Source of the DNA: Microdochium bolleyi
Lineage: Eukaryota > Ascomycota > Sordariomycetes > Xylariales > Microdochiaceae
Assembly: GCA_001566295.1 (NCBI GenBank)
Contig: KQ964333.1
Coordinates: forward strand, 1-14,193
Reading direction: 5' to 3'
Length of the DNA stretch: 14,193 nucleotides
Position 1 is the stretch's first letter. Each line of letters starts with the position of its first letter. The translations under genes were made by a program, and so were the position numbers. The notes beneath the pieces are model-generated. The model was not told the origin of the DNA. It did no database searches and saw only the letters and a list, made by a program, of their open reading frames with translations. This document shows, in pieces, positions 1 through 8,234 of this stretch.

Positions 1-150
1 CTACTCCACCGCATGGACTCGAAGCTCTGGTGTTCTATCCACACGACAGTCCATATCCACAACCGACCAAGAGATCCGGAACCGCCTGAACAATAGCCCA
101 GTACAATCTCGGGTGAGGGTGCCACAGTATCAGGCTTCTGTGGTTACGCA

Positions 151-945
151 ATGAGGTCAGGCTACGCAAGAGTAGTCCCACTCATGGGGACGACTGTCTG
201 CGAACCTTGCGACCGGACGTTTATCAACGAAGACGGACTACGCCAGCACAACCAGAGCAAGCATTCCAGATTGTTCTGTGCTCGATGCGATCAATACTTT
301 CCTTCTCGTGGCGCCCGGCAGCAACACATCTCCAACTCGGACCGACACCATGTATGTGTCAAATGTCCTCACAAGCCGGATTTCGAGTCGTTAAATGGCC
401 TCGACGGCCATTTGACTGAGATCCATGTTTATTGTCGACCTTGCAAGAAGCATTTCGGCAAGAAAGATGATCTAACAAAACACGATATCGCCGTACATTA
501 TTTATGTCAGAGTTGTGGACAATACTACAACTCGTCAAATGAGCTGAAGAATGTAAGCATCCAACTTTACCTTCGACGTGTATTGGTTTCATCAGACTAA
601 GAGGCACAGCACCTGATAACCCATCGCGATAAAACTATCGAATGCGCCAGCTGCTACGCAAAGTTCGTCTTAAATTCGGCCATGGTCCTACACCTCGAAG
701 CAGGAACCTGCCCGTCGGGTACCAATAGCGCTTCCGTTGACGATATCGCCTTCCGCTGCTCCCAGGCTTATCATTACACAACAGAAGACGGCTCGGACTT
801 CGACTACACGTGTCCTTCGTGTCCTGCCGAGTTCTCCTATATTAGCGGTCTACTACAGCATGCCGAAAGCGATGCCTGTGCTGCGAGTTTGGGCCAGAGG
901 CAGCCTCTTGGCAGGTTTCTTCACTTCCTTCGGGGGCAAGTCTGA
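151..945 (+). CDS. multi-C2H2 zinc-finger protein, two exons (151-552, 610-945)
   Basis: Encodes about 245 residues built almost entirely of zinc fingers, so probably a nuclear nucleic-acid-binding protein; no target can be named. With Met at 151, clear C2H2 fingers have ligands C17/C20/H33/H38, C43/C46/H59/H66, C69/C72/H87/H92, C95/C98/H111/H116 and C119/C122/H135/H139; two later C2HC-like modules begin CASC and CPSC. The first exon reads into a stop at 598-600. A GTAAGC donor at 553, an ACTAA branch-like site at 596 and a CAG acceptor at 607-609 define a 57-nt phase-0 intron. Splicing joins LKN to HLITH and so restores both histidines of the fifth finger, which is strong evidence for this model. 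The end, LHFLRGQV then TGA, looks natural. An in-frame ATG at 184 (MGTTVCEPC) is an equally good start. The same frame is open further upstream to an ATG at 13, apart from one TAG at 94-96. Confidence 0.8.
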
Positions 946-1480
946 GTAGTACCTAGCCTTTGTCATGATGGAAAGTCTCGCCTTTTCGTTGCGAAAGGTC
1001 CTACGACGGCGTTATAGCCTGAAACCTGGTCTGGATAGTCGAACAAAAAGAGCTATAGCAGTGCACCTCACGGATGACTGTTAAGTAGAGGTCAGACGGG
1101 TCTTAGGTCACATCTTGTACTCGCTCGAGTATGAACCCAACATAGAGCCGCATGTCCCACTCTGCAAGAAGCCGGGTTTCTTTTGAGGCTCGCTTAGCAT
1201 ACGGCATACACATATACGTTCTAGTAGGTCGTCCACTCGGAATTGTAGCAGAGCGTTGTTTCGTGCGCCCGTGGACTTCGTACTATATATGTAGTTTATT
1301 CGACATATTGATGAACTTTCAAACTGTTTGATCATTTGGACAGCTGAGTCTATGATTGCAGTACCTAGAGAAGCATTTCACTTGCTCACATGCAACTTCC
1401 CTTAGTATTCTCAGGCGAATGTGGCTTCCGGGGCTGATATATCCTTCGGGTGTACCAAGACCCGGACGTGCGGCTGTGAA
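946..1480. other. intergenic, no gene recognised
   Basis: Short opposing open frames only, with none showing a domain, a plausible splice pattern or protein-like composition. It contains the 3' flank of the zinc-finger gene and perhaps eroded upstream sequence of the BTB-like remnant that follows. Confidence 0.5.
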
Positions 1481-1856
1481 GCTAATGTGAGCATTCAGGT
1501 CGACCGAGGATTTCTTCCAACATGCCAAGCGATGCTGGCTATCTGCCAAGTCATACATCATCACAACAACCAGGCGCCACAAGTGATAGATCCTACCGAC
1601 TATAGCCATCGCCGTCGATAAATATGCTGTTGACATCGCTCTTAGATTCGCCCTCGTGGAATGATTGAGTCCTAAGGACAGCTTCGATTTGACACAGACG
1701 GGATACATGACAGCTGCAGCATATTGCCTTGCCCAAAGGGAGGCCTCTGAGAAAATCACTCTGGCACTCATTCTCGACCAGGAAGGTTCATTCTGGTCTC
1801 ACCTCGAGAACGATATGATCGGCCAGGTGGTACCGATAAAGGCGATGTGCAAGTAA
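1481..1856 (+). pseudogene. remnant of a fungal BTB/POZ-like protein
   Basis: Two adjacent frames read as one family. In the first, about 1481-1604, QAMLAICQVIHHH and NNQAPQVIDPTDY resemble the part of fungal BTB proteins that precedes the conserved DKY motif. The second, from 1602, continues IAIAVDKYAVDIALRFALVE, hits a TGA at 1662-1664, and resumes as LSPKDSFDLTQTGYMTAAAY up to a TAA at 1854-1856. The frames overlap, so no intron can join them; a frameshift near 1602 is needed. The stop falls where these proteins often have Trp after the DKY helix, as expected if TGG became TGA. The N-terminal half of the fold is not recognisable upstream. The BTB name rests on remembered family features (DKY, following Trp, later helical region), not on a search. 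Fragmentation is seen directly; the family is inferred. Confidence 0.5.
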
Positions 1857-1906
1857 AAACCTCTTCTACGGCCTTGAACTTGTGGACTGACGTCATTATA
1901 TCATAG

Positions 1907-2612
1907 CTACGCTATATCGTAGCGTGACGAGTGTTCATGAATGAAATGACGGCTCAAGTCTTCTTCATCTCTCAAAATATTTCCACAACCCGCAGACAAG
2001 CAGACCAAACCAGAGGACCAGACTACTCCATCTGTTGCTGCTTTGTCTTCAACAGGCTTGTCGATTCGCTCGCACGCGTGTATCTCAGCGCAGCGCTCCG
2101 TCTGCGCCGGGTACTGATTATCTATTTCTGCAGAGCTGAAATGTTCATCCGCGGTCTGGGCTACTTCACTTCTTCCTTCGCCAGTCGTAGTGCTTGGTGG
2201 AGTTGCAATTTTTCTGGATTTCACACAGAAGCTTCTCGAGCCATCACACTGCGTGTAATGGTTAACAGAATGTATTTCGAGCGTCCGAAACCCTCAAGCA
2301 GGATACAGAACATAGCACGGGTCGGATATCCCACCTTGGTTCGCCGAACTTGACAGTTTTGACATGTTTTGACGTCCTTCTTTCTGGGCTGCCATTGGCA
2401 GGGACTTCTGAACAACACGGATGATGTTGGCTTCGACTCAAGGGCTGGGCCAGGACAACACAAGAGTGATGCATTGCACTGATAGTCGTGTCAGTATCTA
2501 GACATTCGATTTGGCCACAGAGCACACGGACCTTGATTTTGCGGGCATGACAGGCGCAGCATGCGATAATCCGCTTCCCACTCGCTGGACGCTTTTGTCG
2601 CAAGCAGGCCAT
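1907..2612 (-). CDS. small Zn2Cys6/C2H2 protein, three exons, duplicated Zn2Cys6 half-motif
   Basis: Proposed exons are 2612-2532, 2478-2335 and 2248-1907, giving 188 aa. The ATG at 2612 sits in a good context (GCAGCCATGG). Exon 1 ends with ACCACHARKIK and exon 2 with TCQNCQVRRTK; each is followed at once by GT, and each next exon begins with a Cys codon. Intron 1 (2531-2479, 53 nt) has a CTGAC branch site and ends TATCAG; intron 2 (2334-2249, 86 nt) ends ACGCAG. Both are phase 0. Splicing gives C18-x2-C21-x6-C28 and C66-x2-C69-x6-C76-x6-C83, the first half of a Zn2Cys6 cluster twice. The second half is incomplete: the fifth ligand position is Ser86 and no sixth Cys follows. Near the C-terminus C158-x4-C163-x12-H176-x4-H181 is a complete C2H2 finger. 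Fungal C6 plus C2H2 regulators are known, but this one is short and may be a decaying gene. Nuclear DNA binding is inferred. Confidence 0.6.
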
Positions 2613-4242
2613 GGCTGCGCAAACACCAGCTACTGGTGCGAAGTGAGAGGAGTGTGACCAGCTTCTTTTGTAGGTAATGACAGTCCGTACTTGTGAGCAC
2701 CAAGCTGAACCTCTGGACTACCGGTAACGAAGCCCGTGCTATCTTCGAAGGCCTCTACTGGGCTGCATTCCCTCATATATATTGAGAACAGCGAACTCTG
2801 TGGACTCTCCAGGCGGCGACTTTGCAACATTGGTCTCACAGGTGGAGACTGCAATGTTTGCCTCGATTGCATGGACATGCAAGTTCCCGCGAAGGCTGCG
2901 AGTCAAGGGGCGGTCCGCAGCAAACAGACCAAAGCAAACGCAAGCAACGATGACAGCCGGTGACAAAGGCGAGCTGCCGGATGGGTGCAGCGCTCTGTTT
3001 GCTTTGGACGAGATGGTTTGAACTCATGTCTTCGGCTCGCTGTTCCGTTTGTACTGTATATGCTGAAATGCATCATATTGTTCCACCGCTAGGCACGATC
3101 GAATGTGCAGATGCAACATCTACATTGTCCTGATGCGAACGGCTGACGGCCCCTGTGATACGTGCTGGAAATGGCTATGACGACTGCGTGCGTGACGACG
3201 CGTTGTGCATGCAAACAGCCACAAGGACTCATTGAGCTTGCATGTGTTCTCCAAAGTGCTTGATGCAGATTTGTGCAGAGTGCACATGAGCACAAAAGTT
3301 GTGCGACGCGACCAACAACCGCGGAGCAGGTGGCTCCAAATTGGCCAGTCGCAAGCGATGTTGAACCAGGCTTTCTTCCGCCCATGACCACAACTGCTTC
3401 CATCACATGCCACCAATCTACAACCGCCCTGCAACGGCAATCATTGGCAACAGTAGCGTCCCATCAACAACAAACCTCTCAACGTTCCCGACTCGAGTCC
3501 TGGGGAAACGCGCTCATCTCGCGCTGGTGGCTTGTGTGCCCGAGTAGCCACCAACCCGAGACCTACAAACATGCCTGCCTGGTTGGGGGGGGGGGGTTCT
3601 TAGTCTTTGCGAGACATCGGCCTGGCACGTCTGGCGGCGAGGTGGCCGGGCATCAGGTTGGGCATTTCCGTCTTCAACCTTCGACAAAGTTGGCAGTGCA
3701 GTTGAGCAGATGCAGTGGCCGCAGAACCTGGCAAGTGCGTACAACTTCCCTCTCGGGTGCGAGGTCCGCGAATCAAATGAGGTCGCTGCGCCACTTGTTG
3801 TGTACCTGCCCCCCACGTCTCATGGCTGCCTTGGCAGCCAACCATGCCGGCCTCCCTCGCGGCGCGTACAATACCACGAGTCATAGCCATCGTGACAAGC
3901 CTTCCAAGCCGCACCATTCATGCCACAATCGGAACAGGGATTACATTCAAGATCTTTGCAAATTGGATGAGATCTGAGCCGTCGGATGCAGACGTCGCGT
4001 CGAGCACAACCAGGGTTCCACCGCAGCAGAATGGCTGGGCGTCTTCGTGTGCGGTTGAGATGGCCATGGTGTGGACAGTGGCCGACACGCAGGAAGACCG
4101 TGAAGGACGGAGCATCTGCTTTGGTTGCAGTGCCCCGCCGCCAATCATGCAAACCTGAGGAATGTCGGGCTCAGCACAAATGGAATACCCCTCACGCACT
4201 GACCCTGTCATGCACCTCGCCACAATGAGACGCCAAGGCTGA
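2613..4242. other. long intergenic stretch, no gene supported
   Basis: Many open frames overlap on both strands here, the longest at 3273-3977 (+), but none has a recognisable domain and the frames contradict each other. A stretch at about 3600-3890 (+) reads protein-like without an ATG near its start (containing FDKVGSAVEQMQWPQNLASA), and a minus-strand frame around 3820-3990 is cysteine-rich (ICKDLECNPCSDCG). Both are too weak to call. The stretch also holds a run of 12 G (3585-3596) and the upstream region of the DUF7708 gene. Confidence 0.5.
3585..3596. repeat. G12 homopolymer
   Basis: Twelve consecutive G follow GGTT. Runs of this length are prone to polymerase and sequencing slippage, so any reading frame crossing it is unreliable. 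Confidence 0.9.
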
Positions 4243-5094
4243 CCACAAGGCTTCGGAGCGGAAAGCATAAAAAAACTCTCACGAGATGTCAAGACGAGTT
4301 TGGCAGACCACGATACATCCGAAGGCTCGGTCGAAGCCTCGGTACCAGTTCCACGCGCCATTATTCGCGGCATAATGGCTGGACCTTTATCCTCCGTCTC
4401 AGGCCCTACAGCCCTCAACCATGGCCTGGAAGACGCCCTCGCCGGTTTCCAGGCTGCACTGAGCGAAGGCCAACGCGAAGAACTACACGAAATCAAGAAG
4501 AACCACGTAATTCCCGACGCAGACGCCGTTCTAGTATTCACGGCCAGGCTTGACGCGATCAACAGACAGAGGAGAGGTAAAAGCACCTCTACGCGACTTC
4601 ACTCGCTCTTGTCCTCAGTCGCCGACTTTTGCGCCGTCATGACAGACGGGAGACCTTGCAACGTTGCAGATACTCTCGTATCCTCAAATCCTGAAGTTGC
4701 TGCATTAGTTTGGGGTAGCGTTAAATTCACTATGACTGTAAGTCCGTCAGCTCAGTTTAGGGAACATAGGGTATTTTGCTCAAACGGCATAGGCTATCTC
4801 GAACATCATGTCGTACAACGACGGGATGTTCAACTTGTTGATGGACATCACCAAATCTTGTCCGGTCATATCAGAGTATCGCTCTTTGTACCCCGACTCG
4901 ACTCGGCTCCAGGAGGCATTGAGCTGTTTCTATGCAGCTATCATCCGCTGCTGCCAGCACTTGATGGAGCAAGTGATGCAGCGTCGTGGTATGTCCACAC
5001 TCCGTACAAACCGTTAGCAGACCTAACATATACCAGAGTTCTTCCAGGCCGCCAAGAACTTCGTCGGAAGGCTCGCCAACCAGACCGCACTGGT
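4243..5094 (+). pseudogene. truncated DUF7708 (NACHT/STAND-type) N-terminal gene fragment
   Basis: Exons run to 4737, then 4793-4988, then from 5037. The first ATG in frame is at 4375, but the frame is open from 4243, just after a TGA within a CTGAC-like site, so an upstream exon is possible. From Met4375, LEDALAGFQAALSEGQREEL leads to HSLLSSVADFCAVM and SSNPEVAALVWGSVKF; PE-x2-ALVWG-x-VK is the hallmark of the DUF7708 region of fungal NACHT and ankyrin proteins. Intron 1 (4738-4792, 55 nt, GTAAGT...CATAG) and intron 2 (4989-5036, 48 nt, GTATGT...CCAG, CTAAC branch site) join it to SNIMSYNDGMFNLLMDITKS and LQEALSCFYAAIIRCCQ, then FFQAAKNFVGRLAN. Near 5095 the sequence becomes an unrelated gene in another frame, and the spliced frame stops at 5417-5419. 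The NTPase and repeat domains of STAND proteins are missing. Such proteins act in non-self recognition in fungi; this copy is probably dead. Confidence 0.65.
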
Positions 5095-5760
5095 GACAGC
5101 ATCTGGTTCCACACGGCCGTCATCGACCTGTTCCGGCCCTTTGCAGACGAGTCACCGCAGCCAGGACTGCCCACCTTCGCCGGGGCCCGGGCGACCCCGG
5201 CCGCCGTCATCGCCGCGTCGATCCAGCAGCTCAAGCGCCTCGTCTACCAATACCGAGCAGGCTTCGAGTCGGCCAAGTACTCGATCATCTGGCAGAGCGG
5301 CATGCTCTATCTCGTCAACCACATCCTGCGGGACCTCCCTGGCAGCAGCGAGGCGCAGTTCTACTTCCACCTCTGCATGCGCGGCTACCAGCACCTCGCG
5401 CCGCACATGGCCTTTGTGAGCGGCGTGGTGCAGAGCCTGTCCGTCATGGCCAGGCGGCAGCAGCAGCAGGCGCGCGCCGTCCTCACGGCCGACGCGGCCA
5501 GGCTCTTTGACGAGGTCCAAAGCGAGAACCACCGGAGCCAAGACTTCTTCAGCATGTACCCGGTCGATCTCGGGACTGCCGCGAGCGACCCGTCTGCCGC
5601 CACGCTCGAGAGGCTCGCGAGAGACTTCCAGAAGCTCGCGGCCGCGTACGGCGGGTCGGAGGCCACGCACGATGCGGTGCCGCATGGGTGGAAGGGCGAC
5701 GCCGCGTCCGTGGAGACGACGCTGGCGGTAGACGCGCATGAAACCTTTGGCTTGGAATGA
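5095..5760 (+). pseudogene. C-terminal fragment of a Zn2Cys6 transcription factor
   Basis: Frame 1 reads IWFHTAVIDLFRPFADE, then SAKYSIIWQSGMLYLVNHIL and FYFHLCMRGYQHLAPHMAFV, and ends at a TGA at 5758-5760. The order of a hydrophobic helix with FRPF, a helix ending VNHIL and a further Cys/His helix is typical of the C-terminal half of the fungal transcription-factor regulatory domain. There is no Zn2Cys6 cluster or start for this gene in the upstream DNA, which belongs to the DUF7708 fragment. G+C is clearly higher than upstream, with mostly G or C in third positions, which supports a junction near 5095. The coding part has no internal stop, so the transfer may be recent. A gene caller could join it with the upstream open frame into one chimeric protein. 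Confidence 0.65.
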
Positions 5761-6350
5761 TTCTGAAGGCCACCGCATTGATGCTTTCCGGAGCGCTTTG
5801 ACCTGACAGCAGGTTGAGCACGTTGGGGTGGCCTGCTTCGGGACTGCAGAACACCATGTTACCTTGCGCTGTGTAGTCCCTATTCAGTACCATCCATAAA
5901 TTATTAGTTAATGTTCTAAAGACTTCGGCGTCGTAGACAGATATCTTGTACCAAATCGATACAATATAATATTCTGCTTCTGAACGACGGTAAATATCTC
6001 GTTTGGTCACTATAGCGCAGCGCGAACTCGGTTGTGCCATTTCTCGCACAGCTTAAGAGAATCTACAAGAAATAATTCTTACTAGTCTCCTTCTCATCCC
6101 GCGTGAAAGTCACCACGTCACCAGGTGTACGTTAGATGTGCAATCGTCACCGCACCCGGGGCGACACTAAGTCGCCTTGATGCGTTAGCAAGTAACAACG
6201 TCTACCTGCGAATACGTCTAGGGAGGTCTACATACTAAGTATAGCGCGTGTAAGAAGAATATAGCCTGGATTAAGCGCCGCGCCCTGCGATCACGGCGGG
6301 TGTTTGCTGCAGACTGTACTGGCGCCAAATCATCGGTTACAAATGTGAGC
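5761..6350. other. AT-richer intergenic spacer
   Basis: Lies between the convergent ends of the chimeric locus and the DUF7587-like gene. It contains A/T-rich blocks near 5890-5980 and 6060-6080 and no open frame with a domain, terminal inverted repeat or RNA gene that I can see. Confidence 0.5.
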
Positions 6351-7295
6351 TCATAAACCTATTGTCACAGCTTCCGCTTCAATGGCTGCCCCGATCCTTT
6401 CATGCTTACCAGATAATGTATCCCATGCCTCGGCGTACAATACCTCTTCCACTCGAGAAAGCTGTCGGGGTTTTCCATCGCCGCCAACGCCGTGCCAGGT
6501 TTCCCAAAATTCTATCTGATCCCAGAGCATACTCTCCTCCATCGCGTCTCGCCGATCCTTGAAATACATATAATCCAGGAAAAACTGAGTATCTGCAAGC
6601 CACCACTCAAGCAACGCTGTGTCAATCCCGTTCTCCATGTCGGAGTCAATTTCACCCCCTATACAATCGAAGAAAAGCTGATGGGAGATCCAGTCGAGGG
6701 GAGCTCTTGCCCCGAATTTCCGTGCGAAACCCCCCAGGTAGAGACCAGTTTCCCAGGAGCCGTGGCAAGGGCTGACAGGCTGGATGTCCGTTGTGATACG
6801 GGCTTTTAATTCCTCGGTTGGTAGAGGGAGCTTTGGGCCGCTTCGGAAGAGGTATGTTTTCCATTCAAGCCCACGATCCATCAAGGTCTGCAGGGAGACT
6901 TTATGTACTACAAAATTCTCGGGTATACCCCATTCAAAAACGAATTCGTAGCGGAATGATCCAGAGTTCGAAAGTCCGCAGTCCTCTGCCAGTTGTTGTG
7001 CATGATGGATTCGGGCGGCTGCGTCATGTGGCGTGGTTGGGACTTGGATGAAAGCGATCCAAATATCTACCGGAGGCTCGCCGTCTACATAGTGCTTGTC
7101 GAATGCGCGTTTCGTTGTGTCAACGATACGATTGCTGGCTGACACTAAGGCCGTGGGCGTTCGATTCCATAGCTTTGCATGATTTCGGAACTCGGAGAGG
7201 AGCTGCATGGGGGATAAAGGATCGCCCTTTAGCCCTTTAGCAGAGACGAGTTGCCCAGCGCTGTTGTTGGAGTATGCTCGACTATAAGTAGCCAT
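6351..7295 (-). CDS. DUF7587-like protein of unknown function, single exon
   Basis: An uninterrupted 314-aa frame. The ATG at 7295 lies in a strong context (GAGCACCATGG). The N-terminus has YSRAYSNNS followed by SAKGLKGDP, then LLSEFRNHAKLWNR, TALVSASNR (residues 48-56), a strand-like DIWIAFIQV and RYEFVFEWGIPENFVVHKV (from residue 115). An early Arg, an H-x3-W near residue 40, a Ser-rich turn and a Glu just before an IP motif match what I remember of DUF7587 proteins, which are widespread in fungi and uncharacterised. The same R, S, E order recalls the ADP-ribosyltransferase fold, but that is only a resemblance. Residues 200-314 are rich in Trp and acidic residues and not recognised. There is no signal peptide or membrane segment, so the protein is probably intracellular. 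No defect is visible. Confidence 0.7.
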   Translation of the reverse strand: MATYSRAYSNNSAGQLVSAKGLKGDPLSPMQLLSEFRNHAKLWNRTPTALVSASNRIVDTTKRAFDKHYVDGEPPVDIWIAFIQVPTTPHDAAARIHHAQQLAEDCGLSNSGSFRYEFVFEWGIPENFVVHKVSLQTLMDRGLEWKTYLFRSGPKLPLPTEELKARITTDIQPVSPCHGSWETGLYLGGFARKFGARAPLDWISHQLFFDCIGGEIDSDMENGIDTALLEWWLADTQFFLDYMYFKDRRDAMEESMLWDQIEFWETWHGVGGDGKPRQLSRVEEVLYAEAWDTLSGKHERIGAAIEAEAVTIGL

Positions 7296-7621
7296 GGTGC
7301 TCAACGAACGAGTATTGGGTAGTGGCTACAGAAGTTTTTAGCTTTTTGATATCAAAGACCTGGGCAGCCCAGAGCGAGAATAGCGGGGTTGTGGAGCTGG
7401 ACTTGCCCAATTACAACGCAAACGAACCCATCCACTCAGATTACTTTCGGACAGAGGCTTTCGAGGTATCCGTACCGAATCTCGACGATATCTCCTGGGA
7501 AGGCTTCGTTAAGTTTGGCTGCCAATTCAGCAAGAGATCGTAGAAAGTTGATTCTGGTAAAAATGGGGGGGGTGATGGGCGCGAGTAGCCAGCGGGGTAG
7601 CACAGATGCGAAACCATGACG
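7282..7621 (-). CDS. possible small gene or exon pair overlapping the start of the DUF7587-like gene
   Basis: A minus-strand frame open from 7621 to 7445 ends with FLRSLAELAAKLNEAFPGDI and VEIRYGYLESLCPK, which looks like real protein. A GTAATC donor at 7444 and a CAAG acceptor at 7403-7402 would define a 43-nt phase-0 intron. The next exon, 7401-7282, reads PLFSLWAAQVFDIKKLKTS and stops at 7284-7282, 14 nt inside the DUF7587-like reading frame. No ATG begins the first part; an acceptor-like TTCTGCAG lies upstream near 7640. It could be the 5' part of the downstream gene broken by a frameshift, a separate small gene, or chance. I do not recognise the family. Confidence 0.3.
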
Positions 7622-7821
7622 TCACCATGAAGGCAAAAGAATCCTGCAGAACTAAAAGACTTCAAGCGCCTTCTAAAAATAGCGATGTAAACGGGCGTAG
7701 CAAGCCTAGTCTAAGCTTAGAGTCCACTCCAACTATTTAAAATTAGAGCTAGATGTGAGAACCATGTAAAGTCGACAGTTCAACCCGGCGTAGTTTGATA
7801 ACCACGGTTGCCCGGAATCAG

Positions 7822-8126
7822 GTCTCATCCCTTTGGGTTGGCAAAATAGCTCGATGAATACGATTCCCTAGCTAAGTCGTGTCTCACCGCCTTGAGTTGG
7901 CAAAATAAGTCGTTGAACAATGTTTCCCTAGCTGAGCGTGTCTCACAGCCTTTGGTTTGGCAAAATAGCTTGATGAACATGTTCCCCAGCTAGGTCGTGT
8001 CTTAACGCCTTGAGTTGGCAAAATAGCTTGTCGAATAATGTTCCCCTGGCTAAGTGTGTTTTGCCGCCTTCAGTTGGCAAAATAGCTCGTTGAACCAATG
8101 TTCTCCTAAGTGTGTCTCACCGCCTA
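7822..8126. repeat. minisatellite, 59-bp unit, five copies and a partial sixth
   Basis: Units begin at 7822, 7881, 7940, 7999, 8058 and 8114 with GTCTCA or a variant, so the spacing is 59, 59, 59, 59 and 56. Every full unit carries TTGGCAAAATA about 16 bases in, followed by an AGCT(T/C)G-x-TGAA-like stretch and a C-rich CCCTAGCTAAG-like stretch. The units are clearly diverged, so this is an old array, not a recent expansion. The last copy is only about 13 bases. No coding frame runs through it. Confidence 0.9.
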
Positions 8127-8186
8127 CTGGTGGTTGTTACCTTGTGTTAGAAGTGGTGGAAATGAGTGGGACTAAGAAGCATGGTG

Positions 8187-8234
8187 GCATGCACACAGGA
8201 GTGCATAATGGAGTGCACACTAGCGTGCACAACT
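8187..8234. repeat. 12-bp imperfect tandem repeat, four units
   Basis: Four 12-bp units (8187-8198, 8199-8210, 8211-8222, 8223-8234) share a GTGCA(C/T)A core. On the + strand one frame translates them as HTGVHNGVHTSVHN. The enclosing frame has no recognisable homology and is probably not a gene. Confidence 0.75.

Noticed and set aside
13..96. Short frame with ATG at 13 in phase with the C2H2 gene
   Set aside because: It ends at TAG 94-96 and no convincing intron removes the stop, so it was not added to the gene.
1319..1771. 150-codon minus-strand frame
   Set aside because: It is opposite the BTB-like remnant, whose + strand reading is much more protein-like.
2739..2966. Minus-strand frame with a hydrophobic start, upstream of the Zn2Cys6/C2H2 gene
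   Set aside because: No ATG at its start and a frame on the opposite strand covers the same bases; no homology recognised.
3273..3977. 234-codon + strand open frame
   Set aside because: It crosses a G12 run, has no domain and overlaps equally long frames on the other strand; its composition does not look like a protein.
3918..4586. 222-codon minus-strand frame with a hydrophobic start
   Set aside because: Its first third is antisense to the DUF7708 exon, so the apparent signal peptide is a by-product of that coding sequence.
5152..5778. 208-codon minus-strand frame
   Set aside because: Antisense to the GC-rich transcription-factor fragment; Arg-rich low-complexity content typical of such shadows.
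7148..7170. GTTCGATTCC resembling a tRNA T-loop
   Set aside because: It lies inside the intact DUF7587-like coding region and no acceptor, D or anticodon arms can be placed around it.
7822..8126. Regularly spaced repeats considered as a CRISPR-like array
   Set aside because: The whole 59-bp unit is repeated, with no unique spacers, and the host is eukaryotic.
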